A stretch of 64,000 nt of DNA from Notamacropus eugenii (GCF_028372415.1 NC_092877.1:215043116-215107115); one strand, 5' to 3'; shown: positions 23,117-35,337, numbered from the stretch's first letter. The notes: a model not told the origin generated them from the sequence alone. Program-made: numbers and translations.

Positions 23117-24382
23117 TTTTTTTTGACTTTTTGATAGGCAAACACTTTGATGATTTCCCAAACAGAAAACCTAACACTTCAAGCAAAAAATTTAACAACA
23201 AATAGAACATAATAAAATCCTATATCAAAGACTTTGTTTGTGATTGACACTTGTAGAAGTTTACAATTATTACAGGGTTGTATATACAAAGGGGAATCAC
23301 TATAGGAATCATTTTAGGTAATAGACATTTGATTCCATTAACCATCCAATTCAATGAAAAGGATTTTTTTTTCTTTTAAAGGGAATTGCTGAATTTCCAA
23401 CTCATGGTGAACAGCTGGAAATTGCTATCTGATCGCAAGTTATGCAAACCCAGATCTTTTAAAATTACTATGCCATTGATACTTGGGGTCATTCACATTT
23501 AGGGATAGGATGAAAATGAGAAGAATCAAAGGAATATAGAGGAGTTAAAGATGATAATAGAAGTGGAAGTCAAGAATCACAGTAAGGAGCAGAACACAAC
23601 AAAACATGCTAGGATCTAAAGGCCAGGTCCAAAAAAGGACCCATAAATTCTGTTACATGACTGCACAATGGGGAAGCAGTGAATGAGTGCAGGCTTCTCA
23701 TTTAACTCACTGTCAAGAGCTTTACAAAGTTTAAGATGCAATATAAACATCAAGTATCCTTAGTATTCATGTTTTTAACTTCTTATTCCTTTGTTTTCTT
23801 TTCCACATATCAAGGCTGTGATAAAAGGAAAAACCCAAGCCCTTTAATAGATACTTTGAATTGCTCCTCTTGCTGGATTTTATCTTCCATTTTCTCCACT
23901 ATATTTCCTTGGGGAGGGCAATAGGCACATTAAGGTACTATTGGAAATGAGTATTTATCTTACAAAATTTTTCCTAAATTTTGATTCCCCATACTAGTGA
24001 TTGCAATAAGGGAGATTTTAACATAGTACAATCCAAATACTTTGGTTTTAGACTACACTTCATTACCCTGAAAGTTGAAGATAAATAAAGCAACCTTCCC
24101 TAAGATTAAACCATCCAGCACAAAGCTGGAATTACCCTCATGCTTATTCCTTATCTCAAAATGCCTATCTATATTACATTCTCTTTTCTTTTTGTTTCTT
24201 AGGAATAGGTAACTCTCCTGTCCAAAAATGAATCTTTCACTAAGCATCCAATCCTAATGTTTCATTTTGTCCGAATGATTGCTCATCTCACTCTCTTATA
24301 TCTTTATTTTTTCCTTTTCCACTTCTCTCTGCCTACTAAGACATTTAGGTATCTGTAATTTAAAAAACAAAAAACAAATACA
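23117..24382. other. No recognised feature
   Basis: AT-rich spacer between two HAL1 copies. I see no gene and no repeat I can name. Confidence 0.4.
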
Positions 24383-24410
24383 GGGGGCAGAGCCAAGATG
24401 GCGGAGTAGA
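24383..24410 (+). promoter_or_regulatory. YY1-type initiator motif of HAL1 copy B
   Basis: CCAAGATGGCG at 24393-24403, in the same place as in copy A. Confidence 0.55.
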
Positions 24411-25055
24411 AAGATGCAAATACACATAGCTCCGAACCCACAACCCATACAACATCTATATAAAGTAACTCACGGCGAATTCTGGAGCAGTGAGGCCACA
24501 GAACAGTGGAGCGAAGGAGATTTCTGTTCCAGAGGGACCTGCAAACCTCTCGCAAAAGGTCCGTCATGCTGCAGTCGCGGAGCCCAGCCCAGACCTGCCG
24601 TCGCCACGGCACGGAGAGGAACAGATCCGAGCAGGCTTCAGGGACGGGATCTCCAGCGGCCGCACAAGTCCCTTCACCCACAGGTGACGGGGGTCGGTGA
24701 GAGAGTATCTTTGGTGGGTTGAGAGGGGAGTGGGGTGTCCCCATAACTCAGGCCCCCTTGGGAGGCAGAAGCTGAGAGGCAGCGGCAGACCAGGGTTCCC
24801 CAAGGGGGCAGGAGCCTGGATCCATTGTTGAAGGTCTGTACATAAACCCTCCGAGGGAACTGAGCCTGAGAGGCGGCCCTGCCCTGACCTGACCACCTGA
24901 ACTTAATCTCACACTGAATAGCAGCCCTGCCCCCGCCAAAAGCCCTAAGGCTGGAAGCAGCATTTGAATCTCAGACCCCAAACGCTGGCTGCGAGGACCA
25001 AGAGGCGAGGTGGGTGTGAGGAGAATATTCAGAGGTCAAGTCACTGGCTGGGAAA

Positions 25056-26144
25056 ATGCCCAGAAAAGGGAAAAGAAATAAGACTATAGAAGGTTACTTT
25101 CTTGGTGAACAGGCATTTCCTCCCTTCCTTTCTGATGAGGAAGAACAATGCTTACCATCAGGCAAAGACACAGAAGTCAAGGCTTCTATATCCCAGCCCA
25201 CTCAATGGGCACAGGCCATGGAAGAGCTCAAAAAGAAATTTGAAAATCAAGTTAGAGAGGTGGAGGAAAAGCTGGGAAGAGAAATGAGAGACATGAAGTC
25301 AAAGCATGAACAGCAAATCAGCTCCCTGCTAAAGGAGACCCAAAAAAATATTGAAGAAAATAACACCTTGAAAAATAGGCTAACTCAATTGGCAAAAGAG
25401 GTTCAAGAAGCCAATGAGGAGAAGAATGCTTTCAAAAACAGAATTAGCCAGATGGAAAAGGAAATTCAAAAGCTCACTGAAGAAAATAGTTCTTTCAAAA
25501 TTAGAATGGCACAGATGGAGGCTAAGGACTTTATGAGAAACCAAGAAATCACAAAACAAAACCAAAAGAATGGAAAAATGGAAGATAATGTGAAATATCT
25601 CATTGGAAAAACAACTGACCTGGAAAATAGATCCAGGAGAGACAATTTAAAAATTATGGGCCTACCTGAAAGCCATGATCAAAAAAAGAGCCTAGACATC
25701 ATCTTCCATGAAATTATCAAGGAAAACTGCCCGGAGATTCTAGAACCAGAGGGCAAAATAAATATTCAAGGAATGCACAGAACACCGCCTGAAAGAGATC
25801 CAAAAAGAGAAACTCCTAGGAACATTGTGGCCAAATTCCAGAGTTCCCAGGTCAAGGAGAAAATATTGCAAGCAGCTAGAAAGAAACAATTCAAGTATTG
25901 TGGAAATACAATCAGGATAACACAAGATCTAGCAGCCTCTACATTAAGGGATCGAAGGGCATGGAATAGGATATTCCAGAAGTCAAAGGAACTAGGACTA
26001 AAACCAGGAATCACCTACCCAGCAAAACTGAGTATAATACTTCAGGGGAAAAATTGGTCTTTCAATGAAATAGAGGATTTTCAAGCATTCTTGATGAAAA
26101 GACCAGAGCTGAAAAGAAAATTTGACTTTCAAACACAAGAATGA
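25056..26144 (+). CDS. HAL1/L1 ORF1 protein, intact, copy B
   Basis: This 362-residue ORF1p-like protein has the same domains as copy A: coiled coil about 52-190, RRM-like from 194 (RRDNLKIMGLPE) and a C-terminal domain with YPAKLS at 321-326. By eye it differs from copy A at 14 residues, for example I41V, S109R, K118E, E152A, E173G, A193S and R318G, with no insertion or deletion. Several differences lie in the coiled coil, while the RNA-binding core is nearly unchanged. Cytoplasmic RNA packaging is the family role. Expression cannot be judged from sequence. Confidence 0.85.
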   Translation: MPRKGKRNKTIEGYFLGEQAFPPFLSDEEEQCLPSGKDTEVKASISQPTQWAQAMEELKKKFENQVREVEEKLGREMRDMKSKHEQQISSLLKETQKNIEENNTLKNRLTQLAKEVQEANEEKNAFKNRISQMEKEIQKLTEENSSFKIRMAQMEAKDFMRNQEITKQNQKNGKMEDNVKYLIGKTTDLENRSRRDNLKIMGLPESHDQKKSLDIIFHEIIKENCPEILEPEGKINIQGMHRTPPERDPKRETPRNIVAKFQSSQVKEKILQAARKKQFKYCGNTIRITQDLAASTLRDRRAWNRIFQKSKELGLKPGITYPAKLSIILQGKNWSFNEIEDFQAFLMKRPELKRKFDFQTQE

Positions 26145-26278
26145 AGAGAAGAATGAAAAGGTGAACAGCAAAGAGAAGTCATAAGGGACTTACTAAAGTT
26201 GAACTGTTTACATTCCTACATGGAAAGACAATATTTGTAACTCTTGAAACTTTTCAGTATCTGGGTATTGGGTGGGAT

Positions 26279-26315
26279 TACACACACACACATGCACACA
26301 CGCACACACACACAG
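26279..26315 (+). repeat. CA microsatellite in HAL1 copy B
   Basis: Same position after ORF1 as in copy A. Confidence 0.85.
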
Positions 26316-27170
26316 AGACAGAGTGCACAGAGTGAATTGAAGAGGATGGGATCATATCTTAAAAAAAAATGAAATCAAGCAGTGAGAGAGAAATATATTG
26401 GGAGGAGAAAGGGAGAAATTGAATGGGGCAAATTATCTCTCATAAAAGAGGCAAGCAAAAGACTCATTAGTGGAGGGATAAAGAGGGGAGGTGAGAGAAA
26501 AACATGAAGTCTACTCTCATCACATTCCACTAAAGGAAAGAATAAAATGCACACTCATTTTGGTATGCAAACCTATCTTACAATACAGGAAAGTGGGGGA
26601 TAAGGGGATAAGCAGGGTGGGGGAGATGATAGAAGGGAGGGCATGGGGAGGAGGGTGCAATTTGAGGTCAACACTCATGGGGAGGGATAGGATCAAAAGA
26701 GAATAGAAGTAATGGGGGACAGGATAGGATGGAGGGAAATATAGCTAGTCTTATACAACACAACTATTATGGAAGTCATTTGCAAAACTACACAGATTTG
26801 GCCTATACTGAATTGCTTGCCTTCCAAAGGGAAGGGGTGGAGAGGGAGGGAGGTAAAGAAGTTGCAACTCCAAGTGTTAGGATCAACTGTCAAGTAATGT
26901 TCTTGCCACTAGGAAACAAGAAATATAGGTAAAGGGGTATAGAAAGGTATCTGGCCCTACAGGACAAAAGAGAAGATGGAGACAAGGGCAGAGAGGGATG
27001 ATAGAAGAGAGAGCAGATTGGTCATAGGGACAATTAGAATGCTTGGTGTTTGGGGGGGGGGGAGGGGATAAAAGGGGAGAAAATTTGTAACCCAAAATTT
27101 TGTGAAAATGAATGTTAAAAGTTAAATAAATAAATTTAATATAAAAGAAATAAATAAAAATATAGAAAAA

Positions 27171-27639
27171 AAATACAAAAATTTTTTTTTACCTTTTTTA
27201 TCCCTACCATGTCATTCATTCTTCATCTCCTCTTTCAAATTCAAATTCATTGCCTATTCTTTTGCTCCCATTTCCTTACTGCATCCTTACTTTTGCAATA
27301 AATTGCAATATAATTACCATCCCCTAGATTTTTTTTCTATAATCACCAAATTAATTTGACTTTTATCAGCCTTCCTCCACCATGACCTCTGAATTTTTGA
27401 TCAATGAATAAACCTGTGTAGCATAGACTACCACACAGTAGATCCTGTGCTAAGTGATAAGAATACAAAGATAAAAATGAACACACTATATACACACTTT
27501 CTACTTACTACTCATTCTTTATCTACTTGGTTTTCATAAAAAAAAAAAATTCATGGCCTCTGTTTTTTTTCCTATTAATTTATATATTCTTAAATAAAAT
27601 AAAGTATTTTCCAAGAATCTGTCCCTTGGCTATTCTCAC
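27171..27639. other. No clear feature
   Basis: Pyrimidine-rich sequence that may be the upstream part of the following L2. Nothing firm. Confidence 0.35.
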
Positions 27640-28835
27640 TACTCTTAAAAATACTTTCTTTCCAGAACTCAACTACCATCTTGACATGGATCAAGTCTCT
27701 CTTACTGTGATTGCTGTCCAGAATAGTATTTCTGTTGTCTATTGTTTATTTCTAATTGGATATTCCAAGCAGCACCTCACGCGCCATATGCCCAAAATGA
27801 ACTCACTGAGTGACTCCAGGGCTCTTTCTAACTTCCCTCAATAACACCAGTCACCTATGTTAATAACCTTGAAGTCATTACTGAACACAGAATGACAGAT
27901 GGTGCAATATGGAAGGACTTTAAAGGCCATCTGCTGTAACCTCCTCATTTGGTAGACAAGGAAAGTATGGCCCAGAAAGTTAAGTGACTTGTCCAAGGTC
28001 AGAGGTAATAGCCAGCAAAGATGGAATTGGAACCCAAGTTCTCTGAATCTCATCAGTGTTCTCTCCACTGTACAATTCTGCCCAAATCTTAAATTCAGGA
28101 CATCCAAAATGAAACCTGATGTTGCTAGTACACTGGTGCAGGTCCTTATCACATTACACCTGCTTTTTGTACAAGCCTGCTAGACTCTATCCAGTCTCTC
28201 CCCACTCAAGTTCATCTTCAACTCCACTATTTAATGATCTTGCTGAAGTGCACCGTCGCCACTCCCTCTTACCAATTCAATCAACTCCAGAGGCTCCCGA
28301 TTGACTTCAGGATGATATAAAATATTCCTTGGCTTTTAAAGCCCTCCATAACTTGGCCCCTTCCTACATTTTCATTCTTACATCTTACACCTCTCATCCT
28401 CACCCCACTCCCTAACCTCATACACATACATTTCCCTTAGTTTGTGATCCGGACACGGGACTCTTCACTGTTCGTAGCACAAGTATCTTTCAACTTAAAA
28501 TACATTCTTCACTGGCTTCTATCCATTCCTAGAGTTCTCTCTCTTCATTTTCTGCCTCCAATTCCCTGGCTTTCTTCAAGTTCCAGAAAACCCTACTTTC
28601 TACAAGAAGCTTTTCCTGGTGCAACTTACAGCTGATACAGTACTTTCTGTATACTGACCTCTCCAATTTATTACAGGTACCATGAAGACCTATTATCTAG
28701 ATATATCTTGATTGTACATAGTTGCTGGCCATGTTGTCTCCTCCATTCCACTGTAAGTTCCTTGAGAGCAGGGGCTGTCTTGTCTTTCTTGGCATCCCCA
28801 GTGTTTAGCACAGTGCTGGGAACATGATGACTCAT
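27640..28835 (+). mobile_element. L2 LINE, ORF2 3' half and tail, split by a MIR
   Basis: CACCTCACGCGCCATATGCCCAAAATGAACTC-like text at 27773 matches the L2 'HLKLNMSKTEL' block. It is followed, after the SINE, by 'tggtgcaggtccttatcaca', 'cttttaaagccctccataac', 'gatatatcttgattgtacat' and 'ctgtaagttccttgagagca'. It ends near 'tagcacagtgctgggaacat'. Confidence 0.75.
27890..28085 (+). mobile_element. MIR-type SINE inside L2
   Basis: Shows 'tttaaaggccatctgctgta', 'cctcctcatttggtagacaa', 'gtgacttgtccaaggtcaga' and 'attggaacccaagttctctg'. Confidence 0.7.
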
Positions 28836-29360
28836 GTCATGCTCTGTCCTGAAATAAGTTTCCAAGTCCTGCCAATACCTTTAACCTCCATCTACTCATC
28901 ATTCCCAATGCCACCACTTTGAATCAATGCCATATCTACCACTTGGACTAAAGAATGGTCTATTAAGACTTCCCTATTTCTAGTCTTTTTCCCTTCTCAA
29001 TTCAATTTATGGATCTTCCTGGTACACAAGTACTTTCATGTGATTCCACTACTTAAAAATCTTGAATATGTGCTCATCACATTACCCAGTGAAGCTCTCC
29101 ACAATCTACCTTATAGATTGACTTCATACTATTCTACTTCCCAACTAAACTGGATTATTTGAAACCATACAAATGCATCCCATGCTTTACTCATTTTTTA
29201 CTGTATTTGGCTCATTTTCTATACCTAAAATGCTTTCTATCCTCCACTCAATCTCAAATCTCTATCATCCTTTTATATTATTAGGGCATTTTGTATGACT
29301 TTTTTGATGTACTTGTAGTATCTCCTTCAAGATTGTCAACTCTAATTAGAACATGAGAAT
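28836..29360 (+). mobile_element. L2 LINE fragment
   Basis: Contains 'ttccaagtcctgccaatacc', 'cacattacccagtgaagctc' and 'atgcatcccatgctttactc', in the style of the L2 3' half. Decayed. Confidence 0.5.
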
Positions 29361-30089
29361 TCTTTATCTACATTCATCCAAGAATATCCTAAAACTGCAC
29401 AAAGAGGTTTTTGCAGCTTTAGGAATTCTGAGGCAAGTCCTCTAGGAAAAAGGATAAATGGTAGGGATGGATTAATTGCCCTCTAACAATGAAAGGCCAA
29501 GTTATCTCAGGTGTGGCACTAAATGAGCTTCAACTTAGAAATAAATGTAGTCTTGCTGCAGGGAAGTAACAGAAATCATTCTAGGCCAGCTAACTACTAT
29601 CTGTCTGGGGATTTCTTTACCCTCTAGCATTTTCAGGGCTTCCATTGCCCAGTAAGTACCTAATTTGGCCTGTCCACAGCAAATGTCTCTACTAGGGAGA
29701 GTTGGGATAAAACCCCAAAGGCTTGATGAATTACTGTACATTAAAAAACAAATTTAATGATTCCTTTCATAAGCATAATTAAGTGAACAAGAAGGAATTC
29801 TTAGAAAATATTTTTAAAAAGCTGTTAGTCAATTTGTCAACATATTTACAATATTCCAATCCCAGGTTCACTCTTCTCAAATACTGAAAATGCTTCAAGG
29901 TTTTCTCCTATTACTATCATTTAACTAACTTCTAGATTAAAACATTATAATGCCAGAACAGAATGCTAAATTGTTTTGATAAACTTGAAACTTTTTTTTT
30001 TTATCATTAACTCAAGACATGACTTAGTATGGAATTTAAAATGCATTAGCAGGAAATGAAAACAACCAACTACAGATTTTTTAGACATT
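29361..30089. other. No recognised feature
   Basis: Unique-looking AT-rich sequence just beyond the likely ABHD13 transcript end. Confidence 0.4.
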
Positions 30090-33000
30090 ACTCAAACTTT
30101 TAATGTATCAATTTATTGCATATGTCAGTACAGAAAAATAGAAAGTGTTTTTTAAAATAAATTTATTGTAAAAAATCAAAATGTAAATGTTTAAGACTGC
30201 CATGGTTAGCACATAAATATACTGCAATGTTTAAATTTAATTTATAAAATGCATTACACCACTATTTCAAATAAGAATGGCTAGGAAATGAAAAAATATA
30301 TGACTTACATTATGAATTCAGAATACCATTTTTTTTACATCCTGAATTTACTTTACGTATAGAATTTAATTTTCAGTATACACTGTACTGACGGGAATTC
30401 TGCTAGCATTATAAATCATTTTCAACATCACATACCACTCTTTCCTATTAAATGCGTATTTATATATGGCACTTTTGTAAAGTGTCTATTTTAAAGTATA
30501 CATAGTTCTAAAAATATGAAATATAAATGGAGGTATTTGTGTCACTTGGCCAAGATGGACTGATTCATGGGTAAGATGACAGTTTGCATTAATTTCATCA
30601 TATGAATGAATGTATGACATTTTTGATTAGCCAAGAGATGCTGATGTGCATATATTATATATAAACAAACAGAAGTGCATTTCACTGACTACCCTTTTAA
30701 CTGGGAGATTTATAAATAGATGCTTGTGCTATGTCATTTTGTAACTTTACCTGAGTGATATGAAGGAAGATAGCTCAATTTAACTGGATAATCTGAAAGC
30801 ACTATTTGCATTTTTTTCAAAATTTCATAAAAGATGCCAAAAATAACGAGGGTGTCGTAGAATCCTTATTAGTAGTCTCCATTCATGACCTAGAAAAAAA
30901 AGTGATTTCTGAGAGACATGCTTATGATCTTATCCCAAATTCACATCCAACTGGAGTGGAATGCAATTCAAAATAGTACTACAAAATATAATTTTGTTTG
31001 ACAGATTTTACAAGATAAAGATTTACATAAAATTGGTTATGGCCTTAATTCTTGTAAACCACAAAATAAATCTATTCCCTCCACTGCTATTGACCAAAGG
31101 TATTGACAAGTAAATATTAAATAGAACAACAGCCAAATGAACTGAATATAAGCCAGTTCTAGCAAGCCAGAACACAGTAAAGGAACTAGTAAATAGCAGA
31201 GAGATGCATAAAACTAAAGCTGGAAAATATATGAATATCTGATTATCAAGTGCCCAAAATATCCACTGAAAACAAGTTAAACTTCTCTAGATATTAAAAT
31301 CCAAGTTCCATCCCCGATTTTTTAAGCAACAGTAAAAACAACATAATTTCAAAACCACTTGTTGCCCAGGGTGTGACAGCATCAACGAGTGCCTCAAGGA
31401 CCTTTATGCATTTCAAAAGTGCTTTAACTGCATGAATTTCTATTGTGTGCTGGTCAAGTTTCTTATCAAACTCATTTTATTGCATCCAACATGATGAAGT
31501 CTATTTAGATTTCCCTTTCTAGGTATGTGTCTCCCATGTCCTCAGGTGTGACATAATTTCCACTGTTGCAGTGTTTTGTCTGAGTACAATTGCAAATTTG
31601 GTTTCTTCTTATAATTCTTAATGGAATATCCTTATCTTGACATGATCCATAAAAATGGGATTTTGCTATATTTCAGGGTAATTTCTCCCCAAATAACAAC
31701 TGCTTACTAAATTTAAGTTTCTATGGGAGAACATTCTTATGGCCAACTATTACATAATTAAATCAGAAAACGTATACATGCATTTCTATTGTTTCTGACA
31801 GATGGTCTGAAAAAGAAAAAGTGAATTTATTAATTCCGTCATGACCAGATGATCAATTTTGGCCACACAAATTGAAATATGTTTGAAAACAGGTTGCCAT
31901 GACTTTCATAGTCCTCGGATGTACTACTAAAGACTGTTTCCCGTCCCCCCCACCATCTGACTAGAGGAGGCCTTCCCAAATACCTAGTAAAGAAAGACAC
32001 AGCAGACTCCATACACAAATTGCTCAGTACATCACGGAAGTCAGAGGCGCTTTTCCTCCAAAAGACAGAGGACACAATATACTAGCACCCTTAAAAAATT
32101 GTTTTTTTAGCAATTTTTATGATCTAACAAAAAGTTGGGAAGAGGAGAGGAATAACATTTACCATAAATGAAAAAGCTTTGTTTTCAACACAAAATTCCT
32201 ACACAGTGTTTACAATTAAGTGTTGGTGTATAAATCTGGACATCACTTCTTGTTCATAGTTTTCTAGAATCAACTTATGTAATAATGTTAGAGCTTGATG
32301 AAAATGTATGTATTCTTTTGAGTGACATTAAAAATATGAAACTTATTGGAGCACGTGAATATGATACTATGTAAATTTTTATGGTGGAAAATTTATTCAT
32401 ACAGATTATTTTCTAAAACCAGGGAGCTTCTCTTATAAGAGCATTTTTCTCCATTCAGTTATGTAAAAAAAAAAAAGTACTCCTAATAACTCTCAATAAC
32501 TTTATATCTTTAATGGTGAAGTGAATAGTACTATAAAAATGTGATTTGTGAAAAATATTTCTGGTCCAAACTTCACAGAACAATAAGGCCAAAATTATTA
32601 CTGATTTACTGAATCTTTACACTATGGCTGCTTTTATTAAGTCAAGGAATGCAAATTGAAAAGGTACGAACTTAATGAGAACCATGTTTAAAAAAAAATT
32701 GTACTGAAAAGCTGGTAATATGTACAAACCACATTTACATATAACTGTCAAACATTACTAAAAACAACTTACCGTATCTATGGCTCATCTGCTACATTTT
32801 TGGTAAGGTAGCATTATGGTATACTCCAAGAATCAAAGGGAAAATATTTCTGCAAACATATCTAAATACTACTTCCATTTAAGCCTACTAAATAGTATAG
32901 CCTAGAAACCTTAAAAAAAATACTTATTGTGAGAAAATATGCTTTATGGCAAAGTCAGGAAATTCTCTGCCCTCCAATTCTACAGAAATAAAATATTTCC

Positions 33001-34154
33001 TATAAAATCTACCATTTGATGTAGACGCTGTTCTCTTTATTACCAGATGAAGCAGGAAACCAAAGAACATGATGTTTTCTTTCTTTTTTTTTTCTGGTAA
33101 ATCCACTGAGCTGACAGTCCTGGCTTTGGTTTGGGGTTTACATGGATATTGGGACTTAAAATTCAAATAAGGGTTAAAGATTAACTCTTCCATATAACAT
33201 ATACAATCACATAATGAGAAGTACTTGCAAAGACAGTTCTTTAAATTTTAAAAAGTTGAAATCTGTTATGGCTGCTATTAGTCTAGCTACAGACCGTTAA
33301 TATTTACATAAGCTAAAATTCTCTTGCCACCAAAATGACTATAAATGTTTAAAAATTTAGATAAACACAATCAACCAAAACTGCAGTAAAATCCTAAATA
33401 TCTATTTTTACATGCCAAGGATTTTGGTTGCACCCAACAAAAATACTATGATCACATTTGGATAAGGGGCTTCTACTTATGACTAAAGGGGGAAAAAGAC
33501 CTCAGCACTCGCAGCAGCTAAGTCAATGGCACCCTGCACATAGGCCTTATGGTTTATCCTTTTGACAAATATATAATAAAATGTTCACATAAAAATAGAC
33601 ATAACCCAGATTATAGTATACACTAGTATACTACTGGTGCTATTTACATTAAAAATGCTGAATTGCATAATTTGGGGAATAAAATCGTATCATGCATTTT
33701 GTATTAATTCTTGAAGTGAAATATGCAGCTACAGAACAGTTTGCTAATCATGATTGTCCCAATATTTCCTAAAGTGAATATAGAAAAATGTCTTGATATC
33801 AACTTTTGCTTCCCATCTCCCTATCGTCCCTCGCAAAGTATAAGAATAGCATAGGTTATGGACTATTACCACAGCTGTAACCAGGAACTTTTGAATAGTC
33901 TCCATTATACTGGCATAATAAAATATGGATACATATCCATATTGAAAGGTTTGATGAAAATGTATGAAACGATTCTAATAATGACAGTTTTTCAAATGTA
34001 AAAACTATCTGGATCATCACAGAGAAGTATTAAAGACCTTTCAAAGTTTAATTTTACTCTTTAGGCAAGTACAGACATAATACACATTTAAAAATTAACA
34101 TTCTTTATCACTATGCACAAATAAAGATACAGTGCATTAACCAGAAAAAGAATA
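30090..34154 (-). other. ABHD13: ABHD13 3' UTR, probable extent
   Basis: About 4 kb downstream of the stop codon holds no repeat I can recognise, unlike the dense repeats on both sides, which fits a long conserved 3' UTR. Candidate poly(A) signals on minus (AATAAA, seen as TTTATT on plus) are at 32633-32638, 32392-32397, 31826-31831, 30162-30167 and 30112-30117. The last two would give the longest form. Two Pumilio-type TGTAAATA sites on minus are at 33301-33308 and 33641-33648. The distal end is inferred. Confidence 0.5.
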
Positions 34155-35168
34155 TTATATAATTGTTACATTAGATGAAGTCTTTGCCATTTCTTCAGGG
34201 GAGTGACTTTTTATAACTTCTTTGATGAACTGTTCAAGTGCAGTGAAATAACCCTGGCACTGCCATGTGTCATTATGAGTTCCATCAGGAAAAATTGCTA
34301 ATCTCTTAGTCCGAGACGGGGAAAGTTCATAAAGCTGCTTCATCATTACTGGTGGAATTAACTGGTCTGAGAGCCCAGAGATGAAAAGAGAAGGCATTCT
34401 GCACTGAGAGATTTTTCTGTAGGACAGGAATTTATTTTTGTAGCACCACAAAGGAAGATATCGCATTGGAAAGAAAGAAAATAAAGTAGTGGCCATATGT
34501 GGTATGCTTAGAAATGTGTTCTCTACCATGATGGCTGAAATCCTATGAGAATTTTCAGAAGCTAAGTGAATGGCCACTGCTCCCCCCAAGGAACGGCCAA
34601 AAAGAAAAATTTTTGTTTTATCAAGGTCAGGTCTGGTCATCACGTAGTCCAGTACAGCTTCAGAATCTAAGTAGAGTCCTTCTTCATTTGCTTCGCCTTC
34701 ACTTTTTCCATAGCCTCTATAATCAACAAGTAAAAGGTTAACTTTCAGGTTAACCAGCATAAGCAAAGCATTTGGTAACCTGTGACCAATATTGCCTGCA
34801 TTTCCATGAAAATAAATGATAGTTGGGGAATATGTTGAATCATCTCCAGTGTATCTCAGCAAAATAAGGTTGAGAAGCACTCCATCTTTGGTTCTGATGA
34901 AAATGTTTTCATGTGGAATGCCAGTGGGCATAGGGACATAAAGGCGGGATGATGATGGCTGTTCTGGAAAATAAAGCAATACATCCTGGAATTTATATAG
35001 AATACCTGCTATTGATACAAATATTAACACAAGTAAGGTGATGCCACCATACAGATGGAAAGTCACTATTAAAGGTAAAAGAGAAATACGACAGAGGGCC
35101 CAAGACCAGGAAGCTAAGGCTAACAGCCATCTTTCAACAAAGGTCCACAACATCCATGACTTTTCCAT
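34155..35168 (-). CDS. ABHD13: ABHD13, alpha/beta-hydrolase domain protein 13
   Basis: This 337-residue protein, coded in one exon, reads essentially as mammalian ABHD13, a single-pass type II membrane serine hydrolase of the alpha/beta-hydrolase fold. By my memory it is nearly identical to human and the same length. One hydrophobic signal-anchor segment lies at about 37-57. The oxyanion region is HGNAGNIG at 121-128. The nucleophile elbow GRSLG at 191-195 has Ser193, and the rest of the triad fits Asp268 (GLSDQL) and His298 (GTHND). NDT at 299-301 is a possible N-glycosylation site. The frame is open 27 codons further upstream, but those codons lie beyond a splice acceptor at 35204-35205. 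The Met at 35168 has A at -3 and G at +4, so I chose it. The family suggests depalmitoylase or lipase-like activity; the substrate cannot be read from sequence. Confidence 0.97.
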   Translation of the reverse strand: MEKSWMLWTFVERWLLALASWSWALCRISLLPLIVTFHLYGGITLLVLIFVSIAGILYKFQDVLLYFPEQPSSSRLYVPMPTGIPHENIFIRTKDGVLLNLILLRYTGDDSTYSPTIIYFHGNAGNIGHRLPNALLMLVNLKVNLLLVDYRGYGKSEGEANEEGLYLDSEAVLDYVMTRPDLDKTKIFLFGRSLGGAVAIHLASENSHRISAIMVENTFLSIPHMATTLFSFFPMRYLPLWCYKNKFLSYRKISQCRMPSLFISGLSDQLIPPVMMKQLYELSPSRTKRLAIFPDGTHNDTWQCQGYFTALEQFIKEVIKSHSPEEMAKTSSNVTII

Positions 35169-35210
35169 TGTAGGTCTCCTTGAACTATTATTCCATATGT
35201 ATCCTAAAAA
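35166..35210 (-). promoter_or_regulatory. ABHD13: ABHD13 exon 2 splice acceptor and minimal uORF
   Basis: On minus, 'ctttctttttttag' ends in AG at 35205-35204, so exon 2 begins at 35203, only 35 bases before the start codon. Within those bases a two-codon upstream ORF (ATG GAA TAA, 35196-35188) sits out of frame with the main start. Confidence 0.8.
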
Positions 35211-35296
35211 AAGAAAGAAGATATATACATATAACCAAAAATTCAACAAAGTATTTTATTTACTAAACAAAAAAAAACTTCCAATCACCCTTTTTA

Positions 35297-35298
<2 letters not shown>

Positions 35299-35336
<38 letters not shown>
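35299..35336. repeat. AT microsatellite
   Basis: Pure TA run of about 38 bases, less than 100 bases into the intron from the acceptor. Confidence 0.97.

Positions 35337-35337
<1 letters not shown>

Larger units (their letters stand above)
24383..27170 (+). mobile_element. Young HAL1 element, copy B (ORF1-only L1 derivative)
   Basis: Same plan as copy A: 5' UTR 24383-25055, starting gggggcagagccaagatggc, intact ORF1 25056-26144, then about 1 kb of 3' sequence. The tail is longer and A/T-rich (taaataaataaatttaatat, then A-runs). A possible short target-site duplication AAATACA is at 24376-24382 and 27171-27177. ORF1 lies a constant 9297 bases from that of copy A, with no length change. ORF2 is absent. 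The 5' UTR differs from copy A by small changes, so the two are separate insertions, not one recent duplication (the flanks do not match). Confidence 0.85.

Noticed and set aside
15081-27170. Copies A and B as one segmental duplication
   Set aside because: Flanking sequence differs completely on both sides, and each copy has its own tail and target repeat.
35169-35249. 27 extra N-terminal codons in frame with ABHD13
   Set aside because: They lie upstream of a strong splice acceptor (AG at 35205-35204), so most are intronic. The Met at 35168 has a strong start context and gives the family length of 337.
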